From Herbaspirillum rubrisubalbicans (GTDB taxonomy: Bacteria; Pseudomonadota; Gammaproteobacteria; Burkholderiales; Burkholderiaceae_D), in contig NZ_CP024996.1 of assembly GCF_003719195.1 (NCBI RefSeq), forward strand, positions 1,922,001 through 1,986,000: DNA of 64,000 nucleotides, read 5' to 3'. The notes under the pieces are model-generated. The model had not been told where the DNA came from. It searched no databases and saw only the letters and a program-made list of their open reading frames with translations. Numbering within the stretch: position 1 is the first letter of the stretch; each line of letters starts with the position of its first letter. Positions 18,600 to 27,595 of the stretch are shown here, in pieces. Position numbers and translations under genes: made by a program.

Positions 18600-20690
18600 A
18601 TGGCTGGGCAACTTAACCCACATCTTCTTCTTGCTGTACCTCTGGCGCCGCTGGCTGGCTCGGCCATCGCCGGTCTGTTGGGTACCAAATTCTTCGGCAA
18701 CGTGGTTGGCCGCAAGGTGTCGCATACCGCGACCATCCTGGGCGTGCTGATCGCCGCCATCATCTCCATCCAGACCCTGCTTGCAGTGCTGGACGGCGCC
18801 ACCTACAACGGTACGCTGTACAACTGGATGACGGTGGCCGGCATCAAGCTGGAGATCGGCTTCATGGTCGACAGCCTGACCGCGATGATGATGTGCGTGG
18901 TGACCTTCGTCTCTCTGATGGTCCACATCTACACCATCGGCTACATGGCTGAGGATGAGGGCTACAACCGCTTCTTCTCCTACATCTCGCTGTTCACCTT
19001 CTCCATGCTCATGCTGGTGATGAGCAACAACTTCCTGCAGCTGTTCTTCGGCTGGGAAGCGGTGGGCCTGGTGTCCTACCTGCTGATCGGTTTCTGGTAC
19101 ACCCGACCGACCGCCATCAAGGCCAACATGAAGGCCTTCCTGGTCAACCGTGTCGGTGACTTCGGCTTCATCCTGGGTATCGGTCTGCTGCTGGCCTACG
19201 CCGGCTCGATGAACTACAGCGAAGTCTTCGCCAAGCGCGCCGAGCTGGTCCAACTGACCCTGCCGGGTACCGACTGGATGTTGCTGACCGTGGCCTGCAT
19301 CTGCCTGTTCGTGGGCGCCATGGGTAAGTCGGCCCAGTTCCCGCTGCACGTCTGGCTGCCGGACTCGATGGAAGGTCCGACCCCGATCTCCGCGCTGATC
19401 CACGCCGCCACCATGGTGACGGCCGGTATCTTCATGGTCACCCGCATGTCGCCGCTGTTCGAACTGTCCGACACCGCGCTGTCCTTCATCCTGGTGATCG
19501 GTGCCATCACGGCGCTGTTCATGGGCTTCCTGGGCACCATGCAGAACGACATCAAGCGCGTGGTGGCGTACTCCACGCTGTCGCAGCTGGGTTACATGAC
19601 CGTCGCCCTGGGTGCATCGGCCTACTCGGTGGCTGTGTTCCACCTGATGACCCACGCCTTCTTCAAGGCGCTGCTGTTCCTGGGTGCCGGCTCGGTCATC
19701 ATCGGTATGCACCATGACCAGGACATGCGCAACATGGGCGGCCTGCGCAAGTACATGCCCATCACCTGGATCACCTCGCTGCTGGGTTCGCTGGCCCTGA
19801 TCGGCACCCCGTTCTTCTCCGGCTTCTACTCCAAAGATTCGATCATCGAAGCCGCTGCCGAGTCGCACCTGCCGGGTTCGGGCTTTGCCTACTTCGCGGT
19901 GCTGGCCAGCGTGTTCGTGACCGCCTTCTACTCTTTCCGCATGTACTTCATGGTCTTCCATGGCAAGGAGCGTTTCGGCCAGGCCCCCGCTCATGACGAC
20001 CATCACGCCCCGGCTGCCGCCCACGGCGTGCATGACGATCATGGCCACGATGCACATGATGACCACGGCCATGACGAGCACCATCACGGTCTGGCTCCGG
20101 GGCAGAAGCCGCACGAGTCGCCGCTGGTGGTGACCCTGCCGCTGATCCTGCTGGCTATTCCTTCGGTCATCATCGGTTTCTTTGCGATCTCGCCGATGCT
20201 GTATGGTGACTTCTTCAAGGGCGTGATCTTCTTCGGCGAAAACCACAAAGTCATGGAAGAGCTGGCCCACGAATACCACGGCCCGCTGGCCATGGTGCTG
20301 CACGCCTTCACCACTGCGCCGCTGTGGCTGGCCATTGCCGGGGTGGTCGTAGCCTACTACTGCTACATGATCAACCCGCGCGTGCCGGCCTGGTTCAAGG
20401 AAAAGTTCAGCATCATCTACACCATCCTGGACAACAAGTACTACATGGACAAGTTCAATGAAGTGGTCTTCGCCGGCGGTGCCCGCCTGCTGGGCAACGG
20501 ACTGTCCATCGTGGGCGACCGTGGCATCATCGATGGCTTGTTCGTCAACGGCAGTGCCAAGGTCGTCGGCTGGTTCTCGAAGTTCACGCGTCTCTGGCAG
20601 TCCGGTTACATCTATCACTATGCATTCGTGATGATCATCGGGGTGCTGGGTTTCCTGGTGTGGTTCATGCCGTTCCCGTTCGCCAAATAA
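18600..20690 (+). CDS. nuoL: NADH-quinone oxidoreductase subunit L with a His/Asp-rich insert
   Basis: The ND5-type distal proton-pumping subunit, 696 residues, with many membrane helices and the long amphipathic C-terminal helix region. Conserved parts include FFGWEAVGLVSYLLIGFW near residue 145 and the lysine/histidine-containing HVWLPDSMEGPTPISALIH near residue 250. It is longer than E. coli NuoL (613) mainly because of extra loop sequence. Residues about 465-496 form a loop with 13 histidines and many aspartates in roughly 32 positions, between two late membrane helices. Metal binding by this loop is possible but not shown. The nuoM start follows after 22 bases. Confidence 0.97.
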   Translation: MAGQLNPHLLLAVPLAPLAGSAIAGLLGTKFFGNVVGRKVSHTATILGVLIAAIISIQTLLAVLDGATYNGTLYNWMTVAGIKLEIGFMVDSLTAMMMCVVTFVSLMVHIYTIGYMAEDEGYNRFFSYISLFTFSMLMLVMSNNFLQLFFGWEAVGLVSYLLIGFWYTRPTAIKANMKAFLVNRVGDFGFILGIGLLLAYAGSMNYSEVFAKRAELVQLTLPGTDWMLLTVACICLFVGAMGKSAQFPLHVWLPDSMEGPTPISALIHAATMVTAGIFMVTRMSPLFELSDTALSFILVIGAITALFMGFLGTMQNDIKRVVAYSTLSQLGYMTVALGASAYSVAVFHLMTHAFFKALLFLGAGSVIIGMHHDQDMRNMGGLRKYMPITWITSLLGSLALIGTPFFSGFYSKDSIIEAAAESHLPGSGFAYFAVLASVFVTAFYSFRMYFMVFHGKERFGQAPAHDDHHAPAAAHGVHDDHGHDAHDDHGHDEHHHGLAPGQKPHESPLVVTLPLILLAIPSVIIGFFAISPMLYGDFFKGVIFFGENHKVMEELAHEYHGPLAMVLHAFTTAPLWLAIAGVVVAYYCYMINPRVPAWFKEKFSIIYTILDNKYYMDKFNEVVFAGGARLLGNGLSIVGDRGIIDGLFVNGSAKVVGWFSKFTRLWQSGYIYHYAFVMIIGVLGFLVWFMPFPFAK

Positions 20691-20712
20691 GCTGTCCGAG
20701 TAAATAACAACC

Positions 20713-22203
20713 ATGATGCAGTCAACATTTCCCATCTTGAGCCTCGCGATCTGGGTACCGATCGTCTTCGGCATCCTCGTCCTGGCACTGGGCCGCGACA
20801 GCAATCCGGGCCTGGCCCGCTGGCTGGCGTTGTTCGGTTCGCTGGTCGGCCTGGTCGTTACTTTCCCTCTGATCCAGCATTTCGATCCGCTGGCGCACGG
20901 TTACCAGTTCGTCGAGAAGACCCCCTGGATCGACCGCTTCAACATCAGCTACTTCCTTGGCCTGGACGGCATCTCGCTGTGGTTCGTGCCGCTGACGGCT
21001 TTCATCACGGTCATCGTGGTGCTGGCCGGCTGGGTGGTGATCCAGAAGCGCGTGGCCCAGTACATGGGTGCCTTCCTGATCCTCTCGGGCATCATGGTCG
21101 GTGTCTTCTCGGCACTGGACGCGATGCTGTTCTATGCCTTCTTCGAAGCGACCCTGATCCCGATGTTCATCATCGTGGGCGTCTGGGGCGGCGACAACCG
21201 CGTCTATGCAGCCTTCAAGCTGTTCCTGTACACCCTGTTGGGTTCGCTCTTGATGTTGATCGCCCTGATCTACCTGTACTACGTATCGGGTGGCAGCTTC
21301 GAGATCCCGGTCTGGCATCAGGTGCCGCTGTCGATGCTGGAACAGAAGATCCTGTTCTTCGCCTTCTTGGCCGCCTTCGCCGTGAAGGTGCCGATGTGGC
21401 CGGTGCACACCTGGCTGCCGGATGCCCACGTGCAGGCGCCCACCGGTGGCTCCATCGTGCTGGCCGCGATCATGTTGAAGCTGGGCGCCTACGGTTTCCT
21501 GCGCTTCTCGCTGCCGATCCTGCCTGACGCCAGCCATGCGCTGTCGGGCTTTATGATCTTCCTGTCACTGGTGGCGGTGATCTACATCGGTCTGGTGGCC
21601 CTGGTCCAACAGGATATGAAGAAACTGGTCGCCTATTCGTCGATCGCCCACATGGGCTTCGTCACCCTGGGCTTCTTCATGTTCAACGACATGGCCCTGC
21701 AGGGCGGCATCGTGCAGATGATCTCGCACGGTTTCGTCTCTGGCGCGATGTTCATGTGTATCGGCGTGCTGTACGACCAGATGCACACCCGTGAAATCGC
21801 CCAGTACGGCGGTGTGGTCAACAAGATGCCGCGCTTTGCCTTCTTCTTCATCCTGTTCTCGCTGGCCAACTGCGGCCTGCCGGCCACTTCCGGTTTCGTC
21901 GGCGAATTCATGGTGATCCTGGGCGCGGTGAAGTTCAACTTCTGGATCGGCCTGTTGGCGGCGACCGCCCTGATCTGGGGTGCGGCCTACTCGCTGTGGC
22001 TGGCCAAGCGCGTCATCTTCGGCGCTGTGGCCAACCATCACGTGGCTGAGCTGGTCGATCTGAATGCCCGCGAGTTCCTGATCCTGGGCTTGCTGGCGAT
22101 CGCTACCCTGGTCATGGGTATCTATCCCGGCATCATCACCGACAGTATCCAGACCTCGGTGACCGACCTGTTGCAGCACGTGGCGGTCTCCAAGATCAAC
22201 TGA
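20713..22203 (+). CDS. nuoM: NADH-quinone oxidoreductase subunit M
   Basis: The ND4-type antiporter-like proton-pumping subunit, 496 residues with about 14 membrane helices. Conserved functional parts are the glutamate in FYAFFEATLIPMF and the lysine region VKVPMWPVHTWLPDAHVQAP in the middle. Length is normal. Two adjacent ATG codons open the frame at 20713 and 20716. A 157-base gap with a strong hairpin separates it from nuoN. Confidence 0.97.
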   Translation: MMQSTFPILSLAIWVPIVFGILVLALGRDSNPGLARWLALFGSLVGLVVTFPLIQHFDPLAHGYQFVEKTPWIDRFNISYFLGLDGISLWFVPLTAFITVIVVLAGWVVIQKRVAQYMGAFLILSGIMVGVFSALDAMLFYAFFEATLIPMFIIVGVWGGDNRVYAAFKLFLYTLLGSLLMLIALIYLYYVSGGSFEIPVWHQVPLSMLEQKILFFAFLAAFAVKVPMWPVHTWLPDAHVQAPTGGSIVLAAIMLKLGAYGFLRFSLPILPDASHALSGFMIFLSLVAVIYIGLVALVQQDMKKLVAYSSIAHMGFVTLGFFMFNDMALQGGIVQMISHGFVSGAMFMCIGVLYDQMHTREIAQYGGVVNKMPRFAFFFILFSLANCGLPATSGFVGEFMVILGAVKFNFWIGLLAATALIWGAAYSLWLAKRVIFGAVANHHVAELVDLNAREFLILGLLAIATLVMGIYPGIITDSIQTSVTDLLQHVAVSKIN

Positions 22204-22225
22204 TCTGCGCAGTAAGGATGTGAAG

Positions 22226-22247
22226 GGCGGGGCGCTTGCGTCCCGCC
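22226..22247 (+). other. Intra-operon hairpin between nuoM and nuoN
   Basis: GGCGGGGCGC (22226-22235) pairs with GCGTCCCGCC (22238-22247), with one G-T wobble and a minimal loop. No T-run follows, so readthrough to nuoN is expected. Confidence 0.5.
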
Positions 22248-22360
22248 GACAATGAAGCTGGGCAACAACGAGTAACGAGACGAGCCGGTGTGGCATTGCC
22301 GGTCGGGCGGCGCGACCGAAGTCGCGACACAAGCGGGCGAACACAAGCGGTAGTAACTAA

Positions 22361-23869
22361 ATGAATAACATGAATCTGATCCCTGTCTATCCGGAAATAT
22401 TTCTGCTGATCGCGACTTCCGCGATCCTGCTGATCGATATGTTCCTGCCGGAAGCCAAGCGCGTCATTACCTATCTGCTGTCGCTGGCGGCGCTGGTGGT
22501 GTGTGCGGTATTGACCTTTGGTGACCTCAACAGCGGCGCCACGGTCTACACGTTCAACAACATGTTCGTGTCCGACCCGCTGGCCAATCTGTTGAAACTG
22601 TTCACCTACCTGGGCGTCGGCGTCACGCTGATCTACTCGCGCCAGTACAACACCGCACGCGGCATCACCGGTGGCGCCCTGGGCGGCGAATACTACGTCC
22701 TGGCACTGTTCGCCCTGCTGGGCCAGATGGTCATGATTTCCGGCAACAGCTTCCTGTCCATCTACCTGGGTCTGGAATTGATGTCGCTGTCGCTCTATGC
22801 GCTGGTGGCCCTGCGTCGTGACCACGCTGCTTCCACCGAAGCCGGCATGAAGTACTTCATCCTGGGAGCGCTGGCTTCCGGCTTCCTGCTGTATGGCATG
22901 TCCATGCTCTATGGTGCGACCGGCGGCGCGCTGGAGTTGAACGAAGTGTTCCGCGCCATCGCCTCCGGTACCGTCGACCGTACGGCGCTGGTGTTCGGCA
23001 TCGTGTTCGTGGTGGCTGGCCTGGCCTTCAAGCTGGGTGCCGTGCCCTTCCACATGTGGGTGCCTGACGTCTACCAGGGTTCGCCCACACCGGTGACCCT
23101 GCTGCTGGGCGCCGCGCCGAAGCTGGCCGCCTTCGCTATCATCTTCCGCCTGCTGGTCGAAGGCATGTTGCCGCTGGCCGAGCAATGGCAGCAAATGCTC
23201 ATGGTGCTGGCCGTCTTGTCCATCATCCTGGGTAACGTCACCGCCATTGCGCAGACCAACATCAAGCGCATGTTGGCTTACTCGACCATCTCCCACATGG
23301 GCTTCATGCTGCTGGGCATGATGTCGGGCGTGATCGACAGCAACCTGTTCTCGGCCGTCAATGCCTACAGCTCCTCGCTGTTCTATGCCATCACCTACGT
23401 GATCACCACCCTGGGCAGCTTCGGCGTGATCATCCTGCTGTCGCGCTCGGGCTTCGAAGCCGATACCCTGGACGACTTCAAGGGTCTCAACCAGCGCAGC
23501 CCCTGGTTTGCCGCCGTGATGATGATCATGATGTTCTCGCTGGCCGGTATTCCTCCGCTGGTGGGCTTCTATGCCAAGTTGTCGGTGCTGCAGGCCGCCA
23601 TGGCCACCGGCCAGCTCTGGCTGCCGGTGCTGGCCGTGATCTTCTCGCTTATCGGTGCCTTCTACTACATCCGCGTGGTCAAGGTGATGTACTTCGATGA
23701 GCCGACCGACACCAGCAAGATCGTCGCCACGCCCGAAATGCGCGTCGTACTGAGCTTCAATGGTATTGCCGCAGTGGCCCTGGGCCTGTGGCCGGGTCAC
23801 CTGATGGACGCCTGCACCAATGCCATCGTCACCACGCTGGCGACCTTCCTCAGCAAGGTCGTGTCGTAA
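22361..23869 (+). CDS. nuoN: NADH-quinone oxidoreductase subunit N
   Basis: The ND2-type antiporter-like subunit, 502 residues and about 14 membrane helices. Conserved parts include the glutamate in [17 protein letters not shown], the lysine region [20 protein letters not shown] and [15 protein letters not shown]. The first ATG (22361) is used here; a second in-frame ATG lies three codons on. It completes the set of 14 subunits, in the order A to N with C and D unfused. A DUF2818 gene follows after 12 bases. Confidence 0.97.
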   Translation: MNNMNLIPVYPEIFLLIATSAILLIDMFLPEAKRVITYLLSLAALVVCAVLTFGDLNSGATVYTFNNMFVSDPLANLLKLFTYLGVGVTLIYSRQYNTARGITGGALGGEYYVLALFALLGQMVMISGNSFLSIYLGLELMSLSLYALVALRRDHAASTEAGMKYFILGALASGFLLYGMSMLYGATGGALELNEVFRAIASGTVDRTALVFGIVFVVAGLAFKLGAVPFHMWVPDVYQGSPTPVTLLLGAAPKLAAFAIIFRLLVEGMLPLAEQWQQMLMVLAVLSIILGNVTAIAQTNIKRMLAYSTISHMGFMLLGMMSGVIDSNLFSAVNAYSSSLFYAITYVITTLGSFGVIILLSRSGFEADTLDDFKGLNQRSPWFAAVMMIMMFSLAGIPPLVGFYAKLSVLQAAMATGQLWLPVLAVIFSLIGAFYYIRVVKVMYFDEPTDTSKIVATPEMRVVLSFNGIAAVALGLWPGHLMDACTNAIVTTLATFLSKVVS

Positions 23870-23881
23870 GGGAACCGGGGA

Positions 23882-24196
23882 ATGAACGTTTCCCTGTTCA
23901 GCTGGATCGTGATCCTGTTGGCCGCCTTGGCGGCCAATTTGCCGTTCTTCAACCAGCAGTTGTTCGGCCTGATTCCGTTAAGCCGGAATGCGGCCTGGGT
24001 CAAGCCGGTGTGGGTACGCCTGCTGGAGCTGGTGGTCCTGTATTTCTTGGTCGGATTGGTGGCGCGCCAGCTGGAAGCCGGCATCGGCAACCTCTTTTCG
24101 CAGGGCTGGGAATTCTATGCCATCACCGGCTGTCTGTTCCTGGTGCTGGCCTATCCCGGCTACGTGATGCGCTATCTGCGCAAGCAACACGCCTGA
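23882..24196 (+). CDS. DUF2818 family membrane protein
   Basis: A 104-residue protein with three hydrophobic segments (about residues 5-22, 43-62 and 78-95) and a short basic C-terminus YLRKQHA. The sequence matches the DUF2818 family, which in betaproteobacteria is regularly encoded directly after nuoN. Here it is 12 bases downstream and just before the operon terminator, so it is almost certainly part of the nuo transcript. A role in complex I assembly or as an accessory membrane subunit is a guess from this constant position; no function is established to my knowledge. Confidence 0.88.
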   Translation: MNVSLFSWIVILLAALAANLPFFNQQLFGLIPLSRNAAWVKPVWVRLLELVVLYFLVGLVARQLEAGIGNLFSQGWEFYAITGCLFLVLAYPGYVMRYLRKQHA

Positions 24197-24209
24197 TCCT
24201 GCCAGTATG

Positions 24210-24238
24210 AGGCGTCGATTTGCATCGGCGCCTTTTTT
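24210..24238 (+). terminator. Rho-independent terminator of the nuo operon
   Basis: AGGCGTCGAT (24210-24219) pairs with ATCGGCGCCT (24224-24233), with one T-G wobble and a TTGC loop, followed by six T (the first shared with the stem). It follows the DUF2818 gene by 13 bases and closes the operon. Confidence 0.85.
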
Positions 24239-24305
24239 CCTTGGGCCGCCGCATTTAGGCGCGTCCAGCCGCCTCCTCATCCTCACCTCTAGCCACGCTC
24301 ATATC

Positions 24306-24881
24306 ATGGACGCCCACCTCAAAGAGACGCAGAAAGACAGCCACCGGGTCTACGAAGGCCACTTCCTCAAAGTCCAGAAGGACACCATCGTGCTGCCCGA
24401 TGGCAAGGAATCTACCCGCGAATACATCAAGCACCCCGGTGCCGTTGCAGTGCTGCCCTTGTTCGATGATGGCAGTGTGCTCATGGAGCGCCAGTTCCGC
24501 TATCCGCTGGATCGCGTCTTCATCGAATTCCCGGCCGGCAAGCTCGATCCGGGTGAAGACAGCCTCGACTGCGCCAAGCGCGAACTGCAGGAAGAAACCG
24601 GCTATACCGCCAGCCAATGGCAATACGTCTGCACCATCCACAATGCCATTGCCTATTCGGATGAGCACCTGGTGCTGTATGTGGCGCGTGGCCTGAAGGA
24701 AGGGGAGCGGCAACTGGATGAAGGTGAGTTCCTCGACATCTACAAGGCGCCGTTGGCCGAGCTGCTGGAACAGGTGCGCAATGGCCAGATTACCGATGTG
24801 AAGACGGTCATCGGTGTGTTCTGGCTGGAGAAGATCGTCAACGGCAGCTGGATGCCGCCCGAGCGTCCTGCCGGCATCTGA
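24306..24881 (+). CDS. Nudix hydrolase, ADP-ribose pyrophosphatase-like
   Basis: A 191-residue protein starting MDAHLKETQKDSHRVYEG; upstream in-frame codons overlap the terminator region and are unlikely to be translated. The Nudix box begins GKLDPGEDS near residue 78 and ends with the catalytic REL-EE-TG core. PAGKLDPGE and the upstream MERQFRYPL are typical of ADP-ribose diphosphatases (NudF-like), which split ADP-ribose to AMP and ribose 5-phosphate. The enzyme would act in nucleotide housekeeping, perhaps recycling NAD+ breakdown products. The neighbours give no further hint on substrate. Confidence 0.88.
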   Translation: MDAHLKETQKDSHRVYEGHFLKVQKDTIVLPDGKESTREYIKHPGAVAVLPLFDDGSVLMERQFRYPLDRVFIEFPAGKLDPGEDSLDCAKRELQEETGYTASQWQYVCTIHNAIAYSDEHLVLYVARGLKEGERQLDEGEFLDIYKAPLAELLEQVRNGQITDVKTVIGVFWLEKIVNGSWMPPERPAGI

Positions 24882-24903
24882 AGCCAAAGTCCGCCGACAT
24901 GAA

Positions 24904-24936
24904 AAAGCCGCATCCGAGGATGCGGCTTTGTTTTTT
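24904..24936. terminator. Terminator between the Nudix gene and ETF-QO
   Basis: AAAGCCGCATCC pairs with GGATGCGGCTTT at 24904-24929, then GTTTTTT. The upstream A-run lets it function for the convergent leftward ETF-QO transcript too. Confidence 0.85.
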
Positions 24937-24958
24937 CTAAGCGGGGCAGGGCTGCTGC

Positions 24959-26635
24959 TTACATGCCCGAGTAATTCGGCCCGCCACCACCTTCAGGCGT
25001 CACCCAGACGATGTTCTGGGTTGGATCCTTGATGTCGCAGGTCTTGCAGTGTACGCAGTTCTGCGCATTGATCTGCAGGCGGTCGGAATGGTCCTCGTTC
25101 TTGACGAATTCATAGACGCCTGCCGGGCAGTAGCGCGCTTCCGGGCCAGCATATTTGGCCAGGTTGATCTGCACCGGCACATTCTTATCCTTCAAGGTCA
25201 GGTGGGCCGGCTGGTCTTCCCCGTGGTTGGTGTTGGAGATGAACACCGAAGAGAGGCGGTCGAAGGTCAGCTTGCCGTCCGGCTTAGGATAGACGATGGG
25301 TGCGAAGTCCGAGGCCGGGCGCAGGCATTCATGGTCGGCATGGGTATGACGCAGCGTCCACGGTGCCTTGCCACCGAAGAGTACCTGATCGATGCCCACC
25401 AGCAGCGTACCGCTGACCAGGCCGCGGCTCATCGAAGGCTTGAAGTTGCGCGCCTTGTGCAATTCTTCCTTCAGCCAGGAGGCGTCGAAGGCGGCCGGGT
25501 AGGCCGCCAGTTCGTCGCCCTGGCGGTTCTCGCCCAGCGCCTGGAAGGCGGCTTCGGCGGCCAGCATCCCACTCTTGATCGCAGCATGACTGCCCTTGAT
25601 GCGCGAGGCGTTGAGGAAACCGGCATCGCAGCCCAGCAGGGCGCCCCCCGGAAATACCAGCTTGGGCAGCGACTGCACGCCGCCTGCGGTGATGGCGCGG
25701 GCGCCATAGGAGAGGCGCTTACCGCCTTCGAAGAACTTGCGGATTTCCGGGTGGGTCTTGTAGCGCTGGAATTCCTCGAAGGGCGACAGGTAAGGATTCT
25801 GGTAGGCCAGTCCGACCACATAACCGACCGCCACCTGGTTGTTTTCCAGGTGATACAGGAACGAGCCGCCATAGGTGTCATGCGGCAGTGGCCAGCCGGC
25901 CGTATGCACCACCAGGCCGGGCTGGTGCACTTCCGGCTTCACTTCCCACAGCTCCTTGATGCCGATGGCATAGGTCTGCGGATCGCGGCCTTCATCGAGT
26001 TGGTACTTGGCGATCACTTGCTTGCCCAGGTGGCCGCGCGCCCCTTCGGCGAAGAAGGTGTACTTGGCGTGCAACTCCATGCCGAGCTGGAATTCGGCGG
26101 TGGGTTCGCCTTCCTTGTTGATGCCCAGGTTGCCGGTGGCTACGCCCTTGACCGAGCCATCCTCGTGATAGAGCACTTCGGCCGCCGGGAAGCCCGGGAA
26201 GATTTCCACGCCTAGCGCCTCGGCCTGCTGGCCCAGCCAGCGGGTGACGTTGGAGAGCGAAATGACGTAATTGCCGTGATTCTGGAAACAGGTGGGCAAG
26301 AGCCAGTTGGGCGTCTTGTAGGCCTTGGTAGCGGAGAGGAACAGGAAGCGGTCTTCGCTGACCGGCGTGTGCAACGGTGCGCCTTGTTCCTTCCAGTCAG
26401 GAATCAGCTCGGTCAGCGCCCGCGGGTCCATCACGGCGCCGGAGAGGATATGGGCGCCAACTTCGCTACCTTTTTCCAGCACGCACACTGCGACTTCACG
26501 ATGCTGTTGGGCGGCCAGCTGTTTGAGGCGGATCGCCGCCGACAGGCCGGCCGGGCCGCCGCCGACGATGACTACGTCATATTCCATCGATTCGCGAGGG
26601 CCGTATTGTGCGAGCAAGTCTTGAGTAGAAGTCAT
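24959..26635 (-). CDS. Electron transfer flavoprotein-ubiquinone oxidoreductase
   Basis: ETF-QO takes electrons from electron transfer flavoprotein, reduced during fatty acid beta-oxidation and amino acid breakdown, and passes them to ubiquinone at the inner membrane. The 558-residue protein is of family length. It begins with an FAD dinucleotide-binding motif (YDVVIVGGGPAGLSAA near residue 18). The C-terminus has the [4Fe-4S] ligands in RYCPAG and NCVHCKTCD followed by the ferredoxin-like IKDPTQNIVW. It is transcribed alone, convergent with the Nudix gene and divergent from a thioesterase. A PsrA-type palindrome lies about 130 bases before its start. Confidence 0.97.
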   Translation of the reverse strand: MTSTQDLLAQYGPRESMEYDVVIVGGGPAGLSAAIRLKQLAAQQHREVAVCVLEKGSEVGAHILSGAVMDPRALTELIPDWKEQGAPLHTPVSEDRFLFLSATKAYKTPNWLLPTCFQNHGNYVISLSNVTRWLGQQAEALGVEIFPGFPAAEVLYHEDGSVKGVATGNLGINKEGEPTAEFQLGMELHAKYTFFAEGARGHLGKQVIAKYQLDEGRDPQTYAIGIKELWEVKPEVHQPGLVVHTAGWPLPHDTYGGSFLYHLENNQVAVGYVVGLAYQNPYLSPFEEFQRYKTHPEIRKFFEGGKRLSYGARAITAGGVQSLPKLVFPGGALLGCDAGFLNASRIKGSHAAIKSGMLAAEAAFQALGENRQGDELAAYPAAFDASWLKEELHKARNFKPSMSRGLVSGTLLVGIDQVLFGGKAPWTLRHTHADHECLRPASDFAPIVYPKPDGKLTFDRLSSVFISNTNHGEDQPAHLTLKDKNVPVQINLAKYAGPEARYCPAGVYEFVKNEDHSDRLQINAQNCVHCKTCDIKDPTQNIVWVTPEGGGGPNYSGM

Positions 26636-26765
26636 GGGTGTCCCGTGTGATGTGAACTGCCTATTTTTCGAACGATCGTGCTATTGTTAAGTATTTTTCG
26701 AAGGAACGCTAGAGGGCAGCGCTCATTTCGCCGGGCTTTTTATTCACTTTTCGACAATCATTACT

Positions 26766-26778
26766 GAAACAACGTTTG
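26766..26778. promoter_or_regulatory. PsrA-like palindrome upstream of ETF-QO
   Basis: GAAAC-AAC-GTTTG fits the motif (G/C)AAAC-N2-4-GTTT(G/C) described for the Pseudomonas fatty-acid-responsive repressor PsrA, whose targets there include ETF and ETF dehydrogenase genes. No psrA gene is in the window, so the regulator here is unknown. Confidence 0.4.
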
Positions 26779-26812
26779 CAAAGCAGCCCGCTGGCCGATC
26801 GATTTACCCAAT

Positions 26813-26839
26813 ATTGCCTAAATTGTCTAAATTGCATCA
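26813..26839 (+). repeat. Three 9-base direct repeats upstream of the thioesterase
   Basis: ATTGCCTAA, ATTGTCTAA and ATTGCATCA lie head to tail with no gaps. The first two differ at one position. They could be a regulator-binding array or chance. Confidence 0.4.
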
Positions 26840-27009
26840 AGCCGGAGGGGCCGTGCGGAAGTGCCGTATTTTATGGGATTTTGGTCGAGCACCTCAGCAC
26901 CATTGAACAACACTTCATATCCTCTTTGCGTCGGAAACGCGACAAGCCCGCCCGCTGGCGCATGAAAAAAATTTCATTCATAGATGAATCAAACCGGAAA
27001 GGACCAGCC

Positions 27010-27435
27010 ATGAGCCCTCACCAACAGGCCGCACCGAAGCAGTTATATATCTCTCGCCAGAGCATCCGCTGGGGGGATATGGATGCCTTCGGTCATGTCA
27101 ACAACACCATCTATTTCCGCTTCATGGAGCAGTGCCGCATCGAGTGGCTGGAAGAGGTGTTCGGCCCCACCATTGCCGGCCTGGAAGGCCCGGTGATCGT
27201 CAATGCCCACTGCAATTTCAGGCGTCAGATGAAGTATCCCGCCACCATTGCCGTGCAGATGAACGCCGGCCATGTGGGGCGCACGAGTGTGGAAACTACG
27301 TATGTCATCCGCGACGCTGTCGATGAACAGATCATTTATGCTGATGGTGCTGCAAAGATCGTCTGGGTCGATTTCGAGAAAGAAAAATCCACTGCGTTGC
27401 CCGAGAGGCTGCGACAGCTCCTGACAAGCTTGTAA
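27010..27435 (+). CDS. Acyl-CoA thioesterase, hotdog fold (4HBT/YbgC-FadM type)
   Basis: A 141-residue protein starting MSPHQQAAPKQLYIS; AAAGGA six bases before 27010 supports this start. The signature WGDMDAFGHVNNTIYFRF near residue 21 contains the catalytic aspartate and the HVNN motif of the 4-hydroxybenzoyl-CoA thioesterase/YbgC family, followed by MEQCRIEWL. Such enzymes hydrolyse short- or medium-chain acyl-CoA. Its position opposite ETF-QO suggests a role in fatty acid or acyl-CoA breakdown. The exact substrate cannot be read from the sequence. Confidence 0.88.
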   Translation: MSPHQQAAPKQLYISRQSIRWGDMDAFGHVNNTIYFRFMEQCRIEWLEEVFGPTIAGLEGPVIVNAHCNFRRQMKYPATIAVQMNAGHVGRTSVETTYVIRDAVDEQIIYADGAAKIVWVDFEKEKSTALPERLRQLLTSL

Positions 27436-27595
27436 GTTTGGCGCAAGGAAACTGGCACAGAATCGGCCCGACACTCCCGCAAGGAACCGCCACAGAGCGG
27501 AGGGAGCGGAGAATTCGTTTCACAGCGAGCGGATATCCAAAAGCGCATAGCCCGTCTGCGATGAGCTAGCCAACAACTACATTCTGGAGGATGAC

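Larger units (their letters stand above)
26636..27009. other. Divergent control region between ETF-QO and the thioesterase
   Basis: This 374-base gap has no convincing gene. It holds two candidate regulatory signals listed separately (26766-26778 and 26813-26839). The upstream extension of the thioesterase frame through this region contains cysteine pairs but lacks a ribosome-binding site, so I treat it as untranslated. Confidence 0.6.

Noticed and set aside
18528..20804. Long reverse-strand frames opposite nuoL and other nuo genes, rich in His, Gln and Asp
   Set aside because: They lie wholly or largely opposite strongly conserved complex I genes, and the composition is the expected mirror of membrane-protein codons in a GC-rich genome.
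26776..27009. N-terminal extension of the thioesterase with cysteine pairs
   Set aside because: A good ribosome-binding site precedes the ATG at 27010, the family domain starts just after it, and the extension covers the candidate regulatory repeats.
27436..27595. A TGGCAC sequence upstream of livK as a sigma-54 promoter
   Set aside because: The -12 half (TTGC at the right spacing) is missing; the following bases do not fit the consensus.
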